NCBI GenBank assembly: GCA_028688225.1
Contig: JAQTYQ010000002.1
Location: forward strand, 186,001 to 250,000
Length of the DNA stretch: 64,000 bases
Direction of reading: 5' to 3'
From: Opitutaceae bacterium
GTDB lineage: Bacteria > Verrucomicrobiota > Verrucomicrobiia > Opitutales > Opitutaceae
The translations under genes were made by a program, and so were the position numbers. The notes under the pieces are model-generated. The model did no database searches. It was not told where the DNA came from and saw only the letters and a program-made list of their open reading frames with translations. Below, piece by piece: positions 43,853 through 50,915 of this stretch. Positions within the stretch are counted from its first letter, which is position 1, and every line of letters starts with the position of its first letter.

Positions 43853-44890
43853 TCAGAATCCGATCCGCTCTTTCTCGATGACGAGGGGGCGCCGGGTGAC
43901 GCGGGTGTGGATGGCGCCGAGGTACTCGCCGATGATGCCGATGAAGAAGAGCTGCACCGACCCGAGGAAGAACAGGCCGATCACCACCGGCGCCACGCCG
44001 AGGGCGAACCGCTGCCAGAAGATCAGCTTGTAGAGCAAGTAGACCATGCCGGCGCAGAACGAAACCAGCGACGCGGCAAAGCCCAGCATGGCGGCGAGCC
44101 GCAGCGGCACCTTGGAGTGGCTGGTGATGCCGAGCATGGCCAGGTCGTAGAGCGTGTAGAAATTGTTCTTGGTGATCCCGCTCAACCGCCGGGGCTGCTC
44201 GTAGGGCACGCGCGCCACCGGATAGCCCAGCTCGGAGATCAGGCCGCGCACATAGGGATAGGGCTCGTCGAGCGCGCGCAACGCCTCGATCACCTTCCGG
44301 TCGTACAGGCCGAACCCGGTGACGTTCTCCAGCAGCTCCACGTCGGCCAGGTTCTTGACCAGCCGGTAGTAGGCGCGGCGGGCGGCGAAGAACAGCGCCG
44401 GCTCCGCGCTGTTGGTCTTCTCGCCGACCACGACGGGAAAACCTTCGCGCCAGTGCTTGATGAATGCGGGGATGAGCGCGGGCGGGTCCTGCAGATCGGC
44501 CGCCAGCACGATCACGGCGTCGCCCCGGGCTTGCAGGAGACCGTGAAAGGGCGAGCGCACGTGGCCGAAATTGCGCTGGTTGAGGATGACCTTCACCCGC
44601 GGATCCTCCGCCGCGAGCCGGCGCAGCTCGTCCGGCGTGCCGTCGGTCGAGGCGTTGTCAATGAACAGGTGCTCCCACTCCAGGCGGCCTCCGGTCTCCC
44701 GCCTCCGGTCCCCCGCCTCCGGTCCCCCGCCTCCTGCTCCCTGCCCCCTGCTCCCTGCCCCTTCTCCACCCTCACCTTCACTCCTATAGGCCGCCATCGC
44801 CGCCCGCACCTGCTCATACAGCGCCCGGACGTTCTCCCGCTCGTTGAAACACGGCGTGAGGATGGTGATGAGTCCCGGGGATGCGCTCAT
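43853..44890 (-). CDS. GT2 glycosyltransferase, polyprenol-phosphate type, with in-frame repeat insert
   Basis: A 345-residue enzyme of the DPM1/ArnC/GtrB group. It starts ITILTPCFNERENVRALYEQV, then LFIDNASTDGTPDELRRL, the metal motif VIVLAADLQDPPALIPAFI, and VTGFGLYDRKVIEAL. Two C-terminal membrane segments follow (about residues 270-295 and 305-328). It would charge polyprenyl phosphate with a sugar for periplasmic transfer. Residues 36-70 (44681-44785) are a low-complexity Gly/Arg/Glu stretch coded by G/A-rich repeat DNA, lying between the first helix and EHLFIDNAS where relatives have only a short link. The last codons are duplicated at 40992-41022. Confidence 0.88.
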   Translation of the reverse strand: MSASPGLITILTPCFNERENVRALYEQVRAAMAAYRSEGEGGEGAGSRGQGAGGGGPEAGDRRRETGGRLEWEHLFIDNASTDGTPDELRRLAAEDPRVKVILNQRNFGHVRSPFHGLLQARGDAVIVLAADLQDPPALIPAFIKHWREGFPVVVGEKTNSAEPALFFAARRAYYRLVKNLADVELLENVTGFGLYDRKVIEALRALDEPYPYVRGLISELGYPVARVPYEQPRRLSGITKNNFYTLYDLAMLGITSHSKVPLRLAAMLGFAASLVSFCAGMVYLLYKLIFWQRFALGVAPVVIGLFFLGSVQLFFIGIIGEYLGAIHTRVTRRPLVIEKERIGF

Positions 44891-45123
44891 ATAGTGCTCC
44901 GTAAGAACGTGGCAGGGCCTCAGTCGCCGGACAAGCCTGACGTTTGCGGAACGCCGGAGCTGCTGAGCGACGGAACGACAGGGCTACGGAGCTGCCGAAT
45001 CCCGGAACGGCAGAGCGGCAGAACTGCAGAACTACGGAACTGCGGGATACAGGGTACTGCAAACGTAAAGAATAGGGTTGGATTTAGTTTGAAAAACGGC
45101 AATTTAAATACCTTTTTTCAAGT
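44891..45123. repeat. Degenerate CGGARC-type tract
   Basis: About 230 bases between divergent genes. Most of 44945-45060 consists of roughly 9-base degenerate units such as CGGAGCTGC, CGGAACGAC and CAGAACTAC. The remaining 60 bases before 45124 are AT-richer and may hold the promoter of the ATPase gene. Confidence 0.7.
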
Positions 45124-46281
45124 ATGATTGCGCGAAATCGATATCTTGAACAGCTTAGGAAAGCGTTAAGCCGTTCTCCGGTAGTTGCCTTGGTTGGTCC
45201 GAGGCAGTGCGGAAAAACAACCCTGGCGAAGGAGTTTCTGCGAACCAGCCACGCCGACTATTTCGATTTGGAAGATCCCGCGGTGGCGACGCTCATGGAG
45301 AATCCCCTGACAGCCCTGCAGGGTCTGCGCGGGCTGGTCGTGCTGGACGAGGCGCAACGGCAGCCCAAGTTGTTTCCCGTCCTGAGGGTCTTGGCGGACC
45401 GGGCGGAGCGCCCGGCCACCTTCCTGATCCTCGGAAGCGCCTCGCCCGAATTGGGCCGGCAGACCGCCGAATCGCTGGCGGGGCGGGTGGAAATCATCGA
45501 GATGCAGGGCTTCACGCTGGATGAGGTGGGGGCGGACGCCAAGGATGCGCTCTGGCATCGGGGTGGTTTTCCGCGGTCGTTCCTGGCGGCGGATGAGGAC
45601 GATAGCCTGGCATGGCGTAGGAATTTCATCCGCACGTTCCTGGAGCGCGATCTAGCTGCGCTGGGTTTCGGCATGGCCCCGGCGGCGATGGGGCGCTTTT
45701 GGAGCATGCTGGCCCATTATCACGGGCAGGTATGGAATGGCGCGGAGATTGCCGCCTCGCTCGGCATCGCTCCAAACACGGCGCGCAGTTATCTGGACGC
45801 CTTGGAGCAGACGTTCCTGGTGCGCCGGCTACTGCCTTGGCACGCCAATCTGGGGAAGCGCCTGGTGAAGGCTCCGAAGCTGTATTTCCGGGATGCCGGC
45901 TTGCTCCATGCCTTGCTGGGAGTGCGCTCGGCGGCGGAATTGCAGGTGCATCCCAAACTTGGCGCCTCCTGGGAGGGATTCGCCTTGGAGACGCTGTTGC
46001 GCGCGGTCGAACCGGACGAAGCCTATTTTTATGCCGTCCACAGCGGCAGCGAGCTGGATCTGCTGATGCTAAAGGGCGGGCGCCGGGTGGGTGTCGAATG
46101 CAAACGGGCGGATGCCCCCGGCATTACCCGTTCGATGCGGGTGGCGTTGGCGGATCTGGCGCTCGATGAACTCTGGGTGATTTATCCGGGCACCCGCGCC
46201 TACACCTTGGAGGAGCGGATCAGCGTGCGTCCTTTGGAGAGTTGTCTTTCGGCCGGCGATGCGGCGGACCTGCGGATCTGA
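45124..46281 (+). CDS. DUF4143 AAA-family ATPase
   Basis: A 385-residue protein. The Walker A motif is VALVGPRQCGKTTLAKEF (about residues 21-38) and Walker B is GLVVLDEAQRQPKLF, with sensor-like LILGSASPEL. The C-terminal DUF4143 domain (about 190-380) includes YFRDAGLLHALLG, WEGFALETLLRAV and SELDLLML…GVECKR, the last like a PD-(D/E)XK-type core. The family is common in bacterial accessory regions, and its function is not established. It lies among toxin-antitoxin pairs. Confidence 0.87.
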   Translation: MIARNRYLEQLRKALSRSPVVALVGPRQCGKTTLAKEFLRTSHADYFDLEDPAVATLMENPLTALQGLRGLVVLDEAQRQPKLFPVLRVLADRAERPATFLILGSASPELGRQTAESLAGRVEIIEMQGFTLDEVGADAKDALWHRGGFPRSFLAADEDDSLAWRRNFIRTFLERDLAALGFGMAPAAMGRFWSMLAHYHGQVWNGAEIAASLGIAPNTARSYLDALEQTFLVRRLLPWHANLGKRLVKAPKLYFRDAGLLHALLGVRSAAELQVHPKLGASWEGFALETLLRAVEPDEAYFYAVHSGSELDLLMLKGGRRVGVECKRADAPGITRSMRVALADLALDELWVIYPGTRAYTLEERISVRPLESCLSAGDAADLRI

Positions 46282-46283
46282 GT

Positions 46284-46430
46284 GCGCGGCTACTTGGGCA
46301 ACGAACTCACGGTGCAGTTGCTTGCTGAACTGGATGGCATCTGTCGGATGTTGGGGCGGATGATGCAGGAAGCAGACACCTTCGTGCCACCGCGCTCCGG
46401 CAAGATCGCAGTTCAATGGGCTGCCTCCGG
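46284..46430 (+). pseudogene. 3' fragment of a four-helix-bundle protein gene
   Basis: This fragment encodes YLGNELTVQLLAELDGICRMLGRMMQ, the last helices of a four-helix-bundle protein, directly after the ATPase stop. It is almost identical over about 130 bases to 47902-48034, the 3' end of the broken gene downstream. Its 5' part is missing and its 3' end runs into the vapC gene, so it is a recombination remnant. Confidence 0.8.
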
Positions 46431-46432
46431 AC

Positions 46433-46855
46433 TCAATCCGGCACCGGGAATCCCTCCTTGGCGGCCGCCTGACGGAGCCGTTGATCGGCGGTGAGGAAAG
46501 GCAAGGCCCCGGGTTCGGTGCCGCAGGCCACAAGGGCGGCCGCGAGTTGCAGCGCATCGGCCGCGCGCAAGGGATGCACCCGCAGGAGGCGGTGAGCCTG
46601 CAAACGCACCGGGTGCGAAGCTTCGATCTCGATCCAGGTCGATTCCAGCTGGCGCAAGCGTTCCTCGGCCATCAGAGCGGCATCGGCGGTCAAGGCTTCT
46701 TCCCGCACGAGCCGTTGCAGGGCCGAGACACACTCCACCGGCGTGCCCCACCAAACCAGCATGGCCGGATCTTCGCGCAATTGCGCCTCGCGCCGGGAGC
46801 TGTCTGCCTCCTCGACCAGCAAGGGCACCACGCTCGATGCGTCCCAGAATTTCAT
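46433..46855 (-). CDS. vapC: VapC-type PIN-domain toxin
   Basis: A 140-residue PIN-domain protein. The acidic residues can be seen in MKFWDASSVVPLLVEE (D5), VECVSALQRL (E about 41), LRAADALQLAAAL (D about 98) and FLTADQRL (D about 122). VapC toxins are magnesium-dependent RNases acting on tRNA or rRNA. It follows its antitoxin gene with a four-base overlap (ATGA). Its 3' end meets the four-helix fragment. Confidence 0.9.
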   Translation of the reverse strand: MKFWDASSVVPLLVEEADSSRREAQLREDPAMLVWWGTPVECVSALQRLVREEALTADAALMAEERLRQLESTWIEIEASHPVRLQAHRLLRVHPLRAADALQLAAALVACGTEPGALPFLTADQRLRQAAAKEGFPVPD

Positions 46856-47154
46856 CGGAGGGCTTCGCTACGGTCCGTGAGCAGGGCCGCCACCACGCTG
46901 GTTCCTCGCTTGGGCCGGGGCCGGGGCGTCTTGAGCGCCGCGAGTGGCGAACCCGCTTTCAGCGGCCGGCGGATCAGCCCCTGTCGTTCCAATGCGCGCA
47001 GCCGGGCGTCATCGGGCAGGCTCCCGGCCGCCACCGGCTCCAGGCGTGCCACCGGCACATTACGGTCGAAAATCAAGACGCTCTTGCCGCCCTTGACCGC
47101 ACGCAGGAGATGGCTGAGGCTGTTTTTCGACTGGGTTATGCTGGCCGTCTTCAT
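46852..47154 (-). CDS. vapB: VapB/Phd-type antitoxin
   Basis: A 100-residue protein with the Phd-like start KTASITQSKNSLSHLLRAVKGGKSVLIFDRNVPVARLEPV (about residues 2-41), the dimer and DNA-binding part. The C-terminal half (LPDDARLRALERQGLIRRP…) is the likely toxin-binding part. It overlaps vapC by four bases. Together they are a complete pair. Confidence 0.88.
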   Translation of the reverse strand: MKTASITQSKNSLSHLLRAVKGGKSVLIFDRNVPVARLEPVAAGSLPDDARLRALERQGLIRRPLKAGSPLAALKTPRPRPKRGTSVVAALLTDRSEALR

Positions 47155-47341
47155 GAAGCTAGAATGGCCTGATGCAGCAAGCTGTCAAGGCGCGACACGT
47201 GACGGAGCGGCGGAGCCACAGAGCTGCGGAACTGCGGAACGACGGAGCCAATGAGCGACGGAACTGCAGAGCTGCGGCGCTTCGAGAAGCAGTAATCATT
47301 TTCCATTTTACGAAAAACCGAAGCCACGCATACTCGGCGAC
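47155..47341. repeat. Degenerate CGGARC-type tract
   Basis: The stretch 47195-47285 is made of units such as CGGAGCCAC, AGAGCTGC and CGGAACTGC, the same family as at 41, 42.7, 43.6 and 45 kb. The 50 bases before 47342 are AT-richer and could be the promoter of the four-helix-bundle gene. Confidence 0.7.
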
Positions 47342-47513
47342 ATGGAATCAACAATTCGCTCCTACCGCGACCTGCGCACCTACCAAGCGGCGTTTGCCTT
47401 GCAGCAGCGGATTTTCAAGGCGACGCAGACGTTTCCCGGAGAAGAGCGTTTCGCGCTGACGGATCAAATCCGTCGTTCCTCAAGGTCGATTGGGGCCAAT
47501 TTGGCGGAGGCTT

Positions 47514-47804
47514 GAGCTCCGCCCCGTAGCAAAAATGAATGATGCGTTTACAGTCTACGCCATACGCAGCAAAAGGACACAGCGCATCTACATCGGCCAG
47601 ACATCGGATATTTCACGGAGATTGATAGAACACAATCGAAGGAAGGTTGCGTCGACTGCCAAAGATAGCCCTTGGGAGTTAATCAAACTACAGTCCTTTC
47701 CCTCTCGCTCGGAAGCACGTTGGTTCGAACACTGCCTAAAACAATCGCGCGGGAGACAAATACGATGGCTGAGTACGATTGACGTTGGGCTACGCGCCGG
47801 AGGG
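47514..47804 (+). mobile_element. Small insertion cassette with GIY-YIG nuclease gene
   Basis: About 290 bases inserted in the four-helix-bundle gene. The ends are CTCCGCCCCGTAGC (left) and GCTACGCGCCGGAG (right), inverted repeats matching at 12 of 14 bases. The nuclease gene fills nearly all of the insert and even borrows its stop codon (TAA 47808-47810) from the host gene. This is the build expected of a minimal homing-type or hitchhiking nuclease cassette, though mobility is inferred. Confidence 0.7.
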
Positions 47805-47810
47805 GGCTAA
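47535..47810 (+). CDS. GIY-YIG nuclease-domain protein
   Basis: A 91-residue protein that is almost wholly a GIY-YIG domain. FTVYAIRSKRTQRIYIGQTSDISRRLIEHN (about residues 5-34) holds the two tyrosines (VYAI and YIGQT), the following arginine, and the histidine of the EH segment. ARWFEHCLKQSRGRQ gives the glutamate region near the end. It resembles the small URI-type free-standing family. ATG 47535 is used. No DNA-binding domain is attached. The stop codon comes from the host gene sequence. Confidence 0.88.
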   Translation: MNDAFTVYAIRSKRTQRIYIGQTSDISRRLIEHNRRKVASTAKDSPWELIKLQSFPSRSEARWFEHCLKQSRGRQIRWLSTIDVGLRAGGG

Positions 47811-48128
47811 ACGTCGATTCTCCGCTCATTTCATCAGCAAACTGACCGACGTGGACGGCGAAGCCAGCGAGACATGGCACTGGCTGGAGACTGCCCGCGC
47901 ATGTGGCTACTTGGGCAACGAACTCACGGCGCAGTTGCTTGCTGAACTGGATGGCATCTGTCGGATGTTGGGGCGGATGATGCAGGAAGCAGACACCTTC
48001 GTGCCACCGCGCTCCGGCAAAGCCGCGGTTCAGTAGTTCGGCAGCTTCGCGGGTCTACAGCTCGCGCGCTGAAGCTCCGCAGGTCTGCCGTTCCGAACCT
48101 CCTGAATCCGCGAGTTCTGCGCGAGGCG

Positions 48129-50420
48129 TCATCGCCACGACATATGCCGGCGCAGCACAAAAGTCGCCAGCCCCAGCCAGGCCGCGGCGGAGACGACCAG
48201 CGCCAGCTGCAGCAGCCACGGCGGGCGATAACTGATCTCGATGGTGTGCGTGCCGGCCGGAAGGGGTATCGCGACCAGGCGATTGCCGGAGGGGACGACC
48301 GGAGCCGGTCGCCCGTCCACCTTCGCCTCGTAGCCGGGAAAATACATCCGGAAGGTTTCCAGTAATCCGGATTGCACGAGGGTGGCGGTGAGGCGCAGGG
48401 GGGCGTAGCTGTCGATGCGCAGGGGCAGCGATGGCGGGTCCACCGCGTGCCAGCGATAGCGGGCGAACACGGGTGGCCGGTTGGTCGTGGTGCCGGGGTC
48501 GGGAATGAACCGCGCCCGGACGGATTCCGGCCGGTCGGACGTCGTCCACAGCGGAATCCAGTGAGCCGAGGGCGGCGCCGAACCGAAGGCCAGCCGCCGG
48601 CCCGAGGCCGGCAGACGATATTGGCGGAAGAAGCGCCCGCCTTCGATTTGCAGCGTGCCGGTGTAGTGTGCTCCCGCAAAATCGAACTCGAGCAGATGCC
48701 GGCGGCCGGGCTGCAGCACGAACGCGGACGCCAGATCCCAGACGCCGGGATTGGGATCGGGCAGGGTGGCGAGATCAGTCCATGGCAGGGTGCTCCCGGC
48801 CATCACAGCGCGGGCGTTGTCGGCAATGACGTCCTGGTTGCCGGGGCCACCGAGCACACGCAATTCGAACCAGGGGTCCATCACGCCGTTGGAAAAATAC
48901 GGGGGCAGGGCCAGGGAGAGTCCGTACGCGTGGTTCATGAGCGGGGCGTTCTCCGGGAGCCGCTTGATGGCCGTTTCCTGGCTGGTGGCGGTGCGGATTT
49001 TGGCAGTGGCCAGCATGGTTCTCGCCTCGTACATCGACCAGGGGAGGGCGAGGATGCCGAGGGCGAGAGGGAGGGACCGGAGGAACAGAGAGTCGGAACG
49101 GCAGAACGGCAGAACGGCAGCTCCGTTGCCCTGCCGCCCGGGCCCGAGCCATTCACGGAGGGCGAGCATGCCCAAGGGCAGGGCCAGCGCCGCGAGCAGG
49201 GGACAGAGCCGGTGCATGGGCCAGTAGTACGTGAGCCGGGCCAGGCTTTCCGGAATGGCATGCCAGAGCCACACGGTGACGCCCGGCACAGGCAGAAGCA
49301 TGACCACCAGCACGGCGGCGGGGATGGCGAGCAACAGGTAGCGGCGCCGGCCCGGCGTTAACGCAAAAACGCCGCCTGCCCCCAGAACGGTCCAGAGGGC
49401 ATAGCCCAGCTGGAGGTCCCCGAGATTCACGGCGGGCATGCGCACCGGGAGCAGGCAATAGGGAAAGGCCTCGCGCAGGGCGGCGATGATCTTTTCGCGA
49501 TCGATGGCGTAGGGAATGATGCCGGCGGAATCACCGCTGCGCAGGGTGGCGACCGAGGCAAAAACGACCGCTACCAGACCGGCCAGCAGGAGCGCACCGC
49601 CGAACGTTTCCTGCCAGACCTGTCGATTGCGCCAATTGAGGATAAGGCGGACGGCTTGAACGCCGACGGTGATCAGGGTCAGCCAGGCCGCCAGCGGGGC
49701 ATGCGCGTACCATGTCAAAGCCAGACCGATTACAATCATGCGCTGGGCTGACCATCCGCCTCCGCTCTTGCAGAGCTCCGGCGAGACAAGTCCGTCTTCG
49801 CCCCTTTTGGGCTTCGACGAGACAAGTCCGCCTTCGTTCTTGCAGAGCTCCGGCGAGACAGATTCTCCTTCCTTCAGGCTGAGCGCCAGACCACAGGTCA
49901 CCAGGGGCAGGAATGGCGCCGCCATGACGCTCATGTAGAGGTCCATCGAGGTGGCGAGACCCAACACGGCCGGGCAGGCGGCGTACAACACCGCCAAGAC
50001 CGCGGCGAGGTTGCGCCGAGCGGGGGCCAGCCGGCAGAGAGCCCAGTAGGGGATCATGACGGCGGCCACGAAGGAGAGCACCACGGTGGCATGTTGCAGG
50101 GTAAAGGCGTCGAATCGCCGGCCCGACAACAGGTCGATCAGGCCGGCCAGAAATTGGTAATAAGGCGCGGCGCGAAGGGGATAGACCGCGCCGTTGAAGG
50201 CGAACTCCGTCTGCCCAGTCCAAACCGGAAAAATCCCGGCGCGAATCTGCGCCAGAAAATCCCGCAGCATGTTCGCATACCACCAGGCGTCGCCGCCGCC
50301 GATGAGGCGCCCGGTCAGGAACGGATGCGCCAGCCAGAAAGCGAAGCCCGTCAGCAGGCCAAGGCGGAGGCTTTCGACCGGCCAGGAGCAGGCTGATCCA
50401 CCAGATGCGGGAGAGCGCAT
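48129..50420 (-). CDS. Large polytopic membrane protein (YfhO/GT-C-like) with repeat inserts
   Basis: A 763-residue protein with about 12 membrane segments in its first 480 residues and a C-terminal soluble domain plus a last helix (LVVSAAAWLGLATFVLRRH). The layout, with an early loop GGGDAWWYANMLRDF and a beta-rich C-terminal part, fits YfhO-like or GT-C-type glycosyltransferases that use polyprenyl-phosphate sugars. It could work with the polyprenol-phosphate enzyme at 43853. Two stretches look like repeat insertions: 12-residue repeats around SPELCKNEGGLVSS (49767-49860) and GNGAAVLPFCRSDS (about 49083-49140). Confidence 0.72.
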   Translation of the reverse strand: MRSPASGGSACSWPVESLRLGLLTGFAFWLAHPFLTGRLIGGGDAWWYANMLRDFLAQIRAGIFPVWTGQTEFAFNGAVYPLRAAPYYQFLAGLIDLLSGRRFDAFTLQHATVVLSFVAAVMIPYWALCRLAPARRNLAAVLAVLYAACPAVLGLATSMDLYMSVMAAPFLPLVTCGLALSLKEGESVSPELCKNEGGLVSSKPKRGEDGLVSPELCKSGGGWSAQRMIVIGLALTWYAHAPLAAWLTLITVGVQAVRLILNWRNRQVWQETFGGALLLAGLVAVVFASVATLRSGDSAGIIPYAIDREKIIAALREAFPYCLLPVRMPAVNLGDLQLGYALWTVLGAGGVFALTPGRRRYLLLAIPAAVLVVMLLPVPGVTVWLWHAIPESLARLTYYWPMHRLCPLLAALALPLGMLALREWLGPGRQGNGAAVLPFCRSDSLFLRSLPLALGILALPWSMYEARTMLATAKIRTATSQETAIKRLPENAPLMNHAYGLSLALPPYFSNGVMDPWFELRVLGGPGNQDVIADNARAVMAGSTLPWTDLATLPDPNPGVWDLASAFVLQPGRRHLLEFDFAGAHYTGTLQIEGGRFFRQYRLPASGRRLAFGSAPPSAHWIPLWTTSDRPESVRARFIPDPGTTTNRPPVFARYRWHAVDPPSLPLRIDSYAPLRLTATLVQSGLLETFRMYFPGYEAKVDGRPAPVVPSGNRLVAIPLPAGTHTIEISYRPPWLLQLALVVSAAAWLGLATFVLRRHMSWR
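49767..49860. repeat. 36-bp tandem repeat inside the membrane-protein gene
   Basis: CTTGCAGAGCTCCGGCGAGACA occurs at 49767-49788 and 49839-49860, exactly 72 bases apart. A diverged unit lies between them (GGGCTTCGACGAGACAAGTCC, 49809-49829), so the period is 36 bases. In the protein this gives about three 12-residue units (SPELCKN…, SSKPKRG…, SPELCKS…) in a loop between two membrane segments. The period keeps the reading frame. Confidence 0.85.
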
Positions 50421-50915
50421 GGGCGGAGACTTTACGTCGCCTCAGGGAGAAGTTCCAAGGCGCAAGTGGAGGAGAGGAAAGTGAAGGTGAGAGTGACCGC
50501 CTGCGGCGGAGTGAAGGTGCCCCGTCGTCGCTCCTTCGGAGCTTTGGCGCGGCAAGGAGTGAAGGTGAAAAGGGGCAGCCGGCCGTCGCTCCTGCGGAGC
50601 TAAGGCCCGGCTCGTCCAGCGGCTTTGCCGCAGGCGAGGGAGCAGGGGGCAGGGGGCGAAGACGGAGGCTGGAGGCCGGAGACGGGAGACCGGAGAGCGG
50701 CGGAACGATGGGGCTTCTGCCGATTCAAGAAGGAAGATTGAAGAAGAAAAAGCGGGAAAGAGGGAAAGCGGAAAGGCGGGAAAGGGGAGCTGCTGCCGTT
50801 CCGTGGCTCTGGAGCTCTGCGGAGCAGAGGCAGCGCCGGGCGGCGCACAGGAATTTTCTTGGTTCGGACCGAGGATACGCCTCATCATTCGGGGCCATAA
50901 AGCGATTAGTTCCGC
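50421..50915. repeat. Repeat-rich intergenic tract before the O-acyltransferase gene
   Basis: About 495 bases between divergent genes. It includes GTGAAGGTGAGAGTGACCGCCTGCGGCGG-type units, a variant of the GCCGGCCGTCGC…GGCGAGGG repeat (50578-50640), and G/A-rich tracts of the AGACGGGAGACCGGAGAGC type (50640-50710). About 80 bases before 50916 are less repetitive and may hold the promoter of the MBOAT operon. No gene is seen. Confidence 0.7.

Larger units (their letters stand above)
47342..48036 (+). pseudogene. Four-helix-bundle (23S IVS-type) gene split by a GIY-YIG cassette
   Basis: The first part (47342-47515) encodes ESTIRSYRDLRTYQAAFALQ…RRSSRSIGANLAEA and stops at TGA. The second part (from 47803) continues AKRRFSAHFISKLTDVDGEASETWHWLETA…YLGNELTAQLL and ends at 48034-48036. 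Removing about 290 bases restores LAEA-W-AKRR in one frame, the normal sequence of the family. The family's function is unknown, and members also occur inside 23S rRNA intervening sequences. The inserted part carries a GIY-YIG nuclease gene. Confidence 0.88.

Noticed and set aside
40945-44890. Possible CRISPR or integron array because of repeated short units among toxin genes
   Set aside because: The repeats are degenerate, irregularly spaced and partly tandem. There are no regular spacers, no attC-like site next to each cassette, and no cas or integrase gene.
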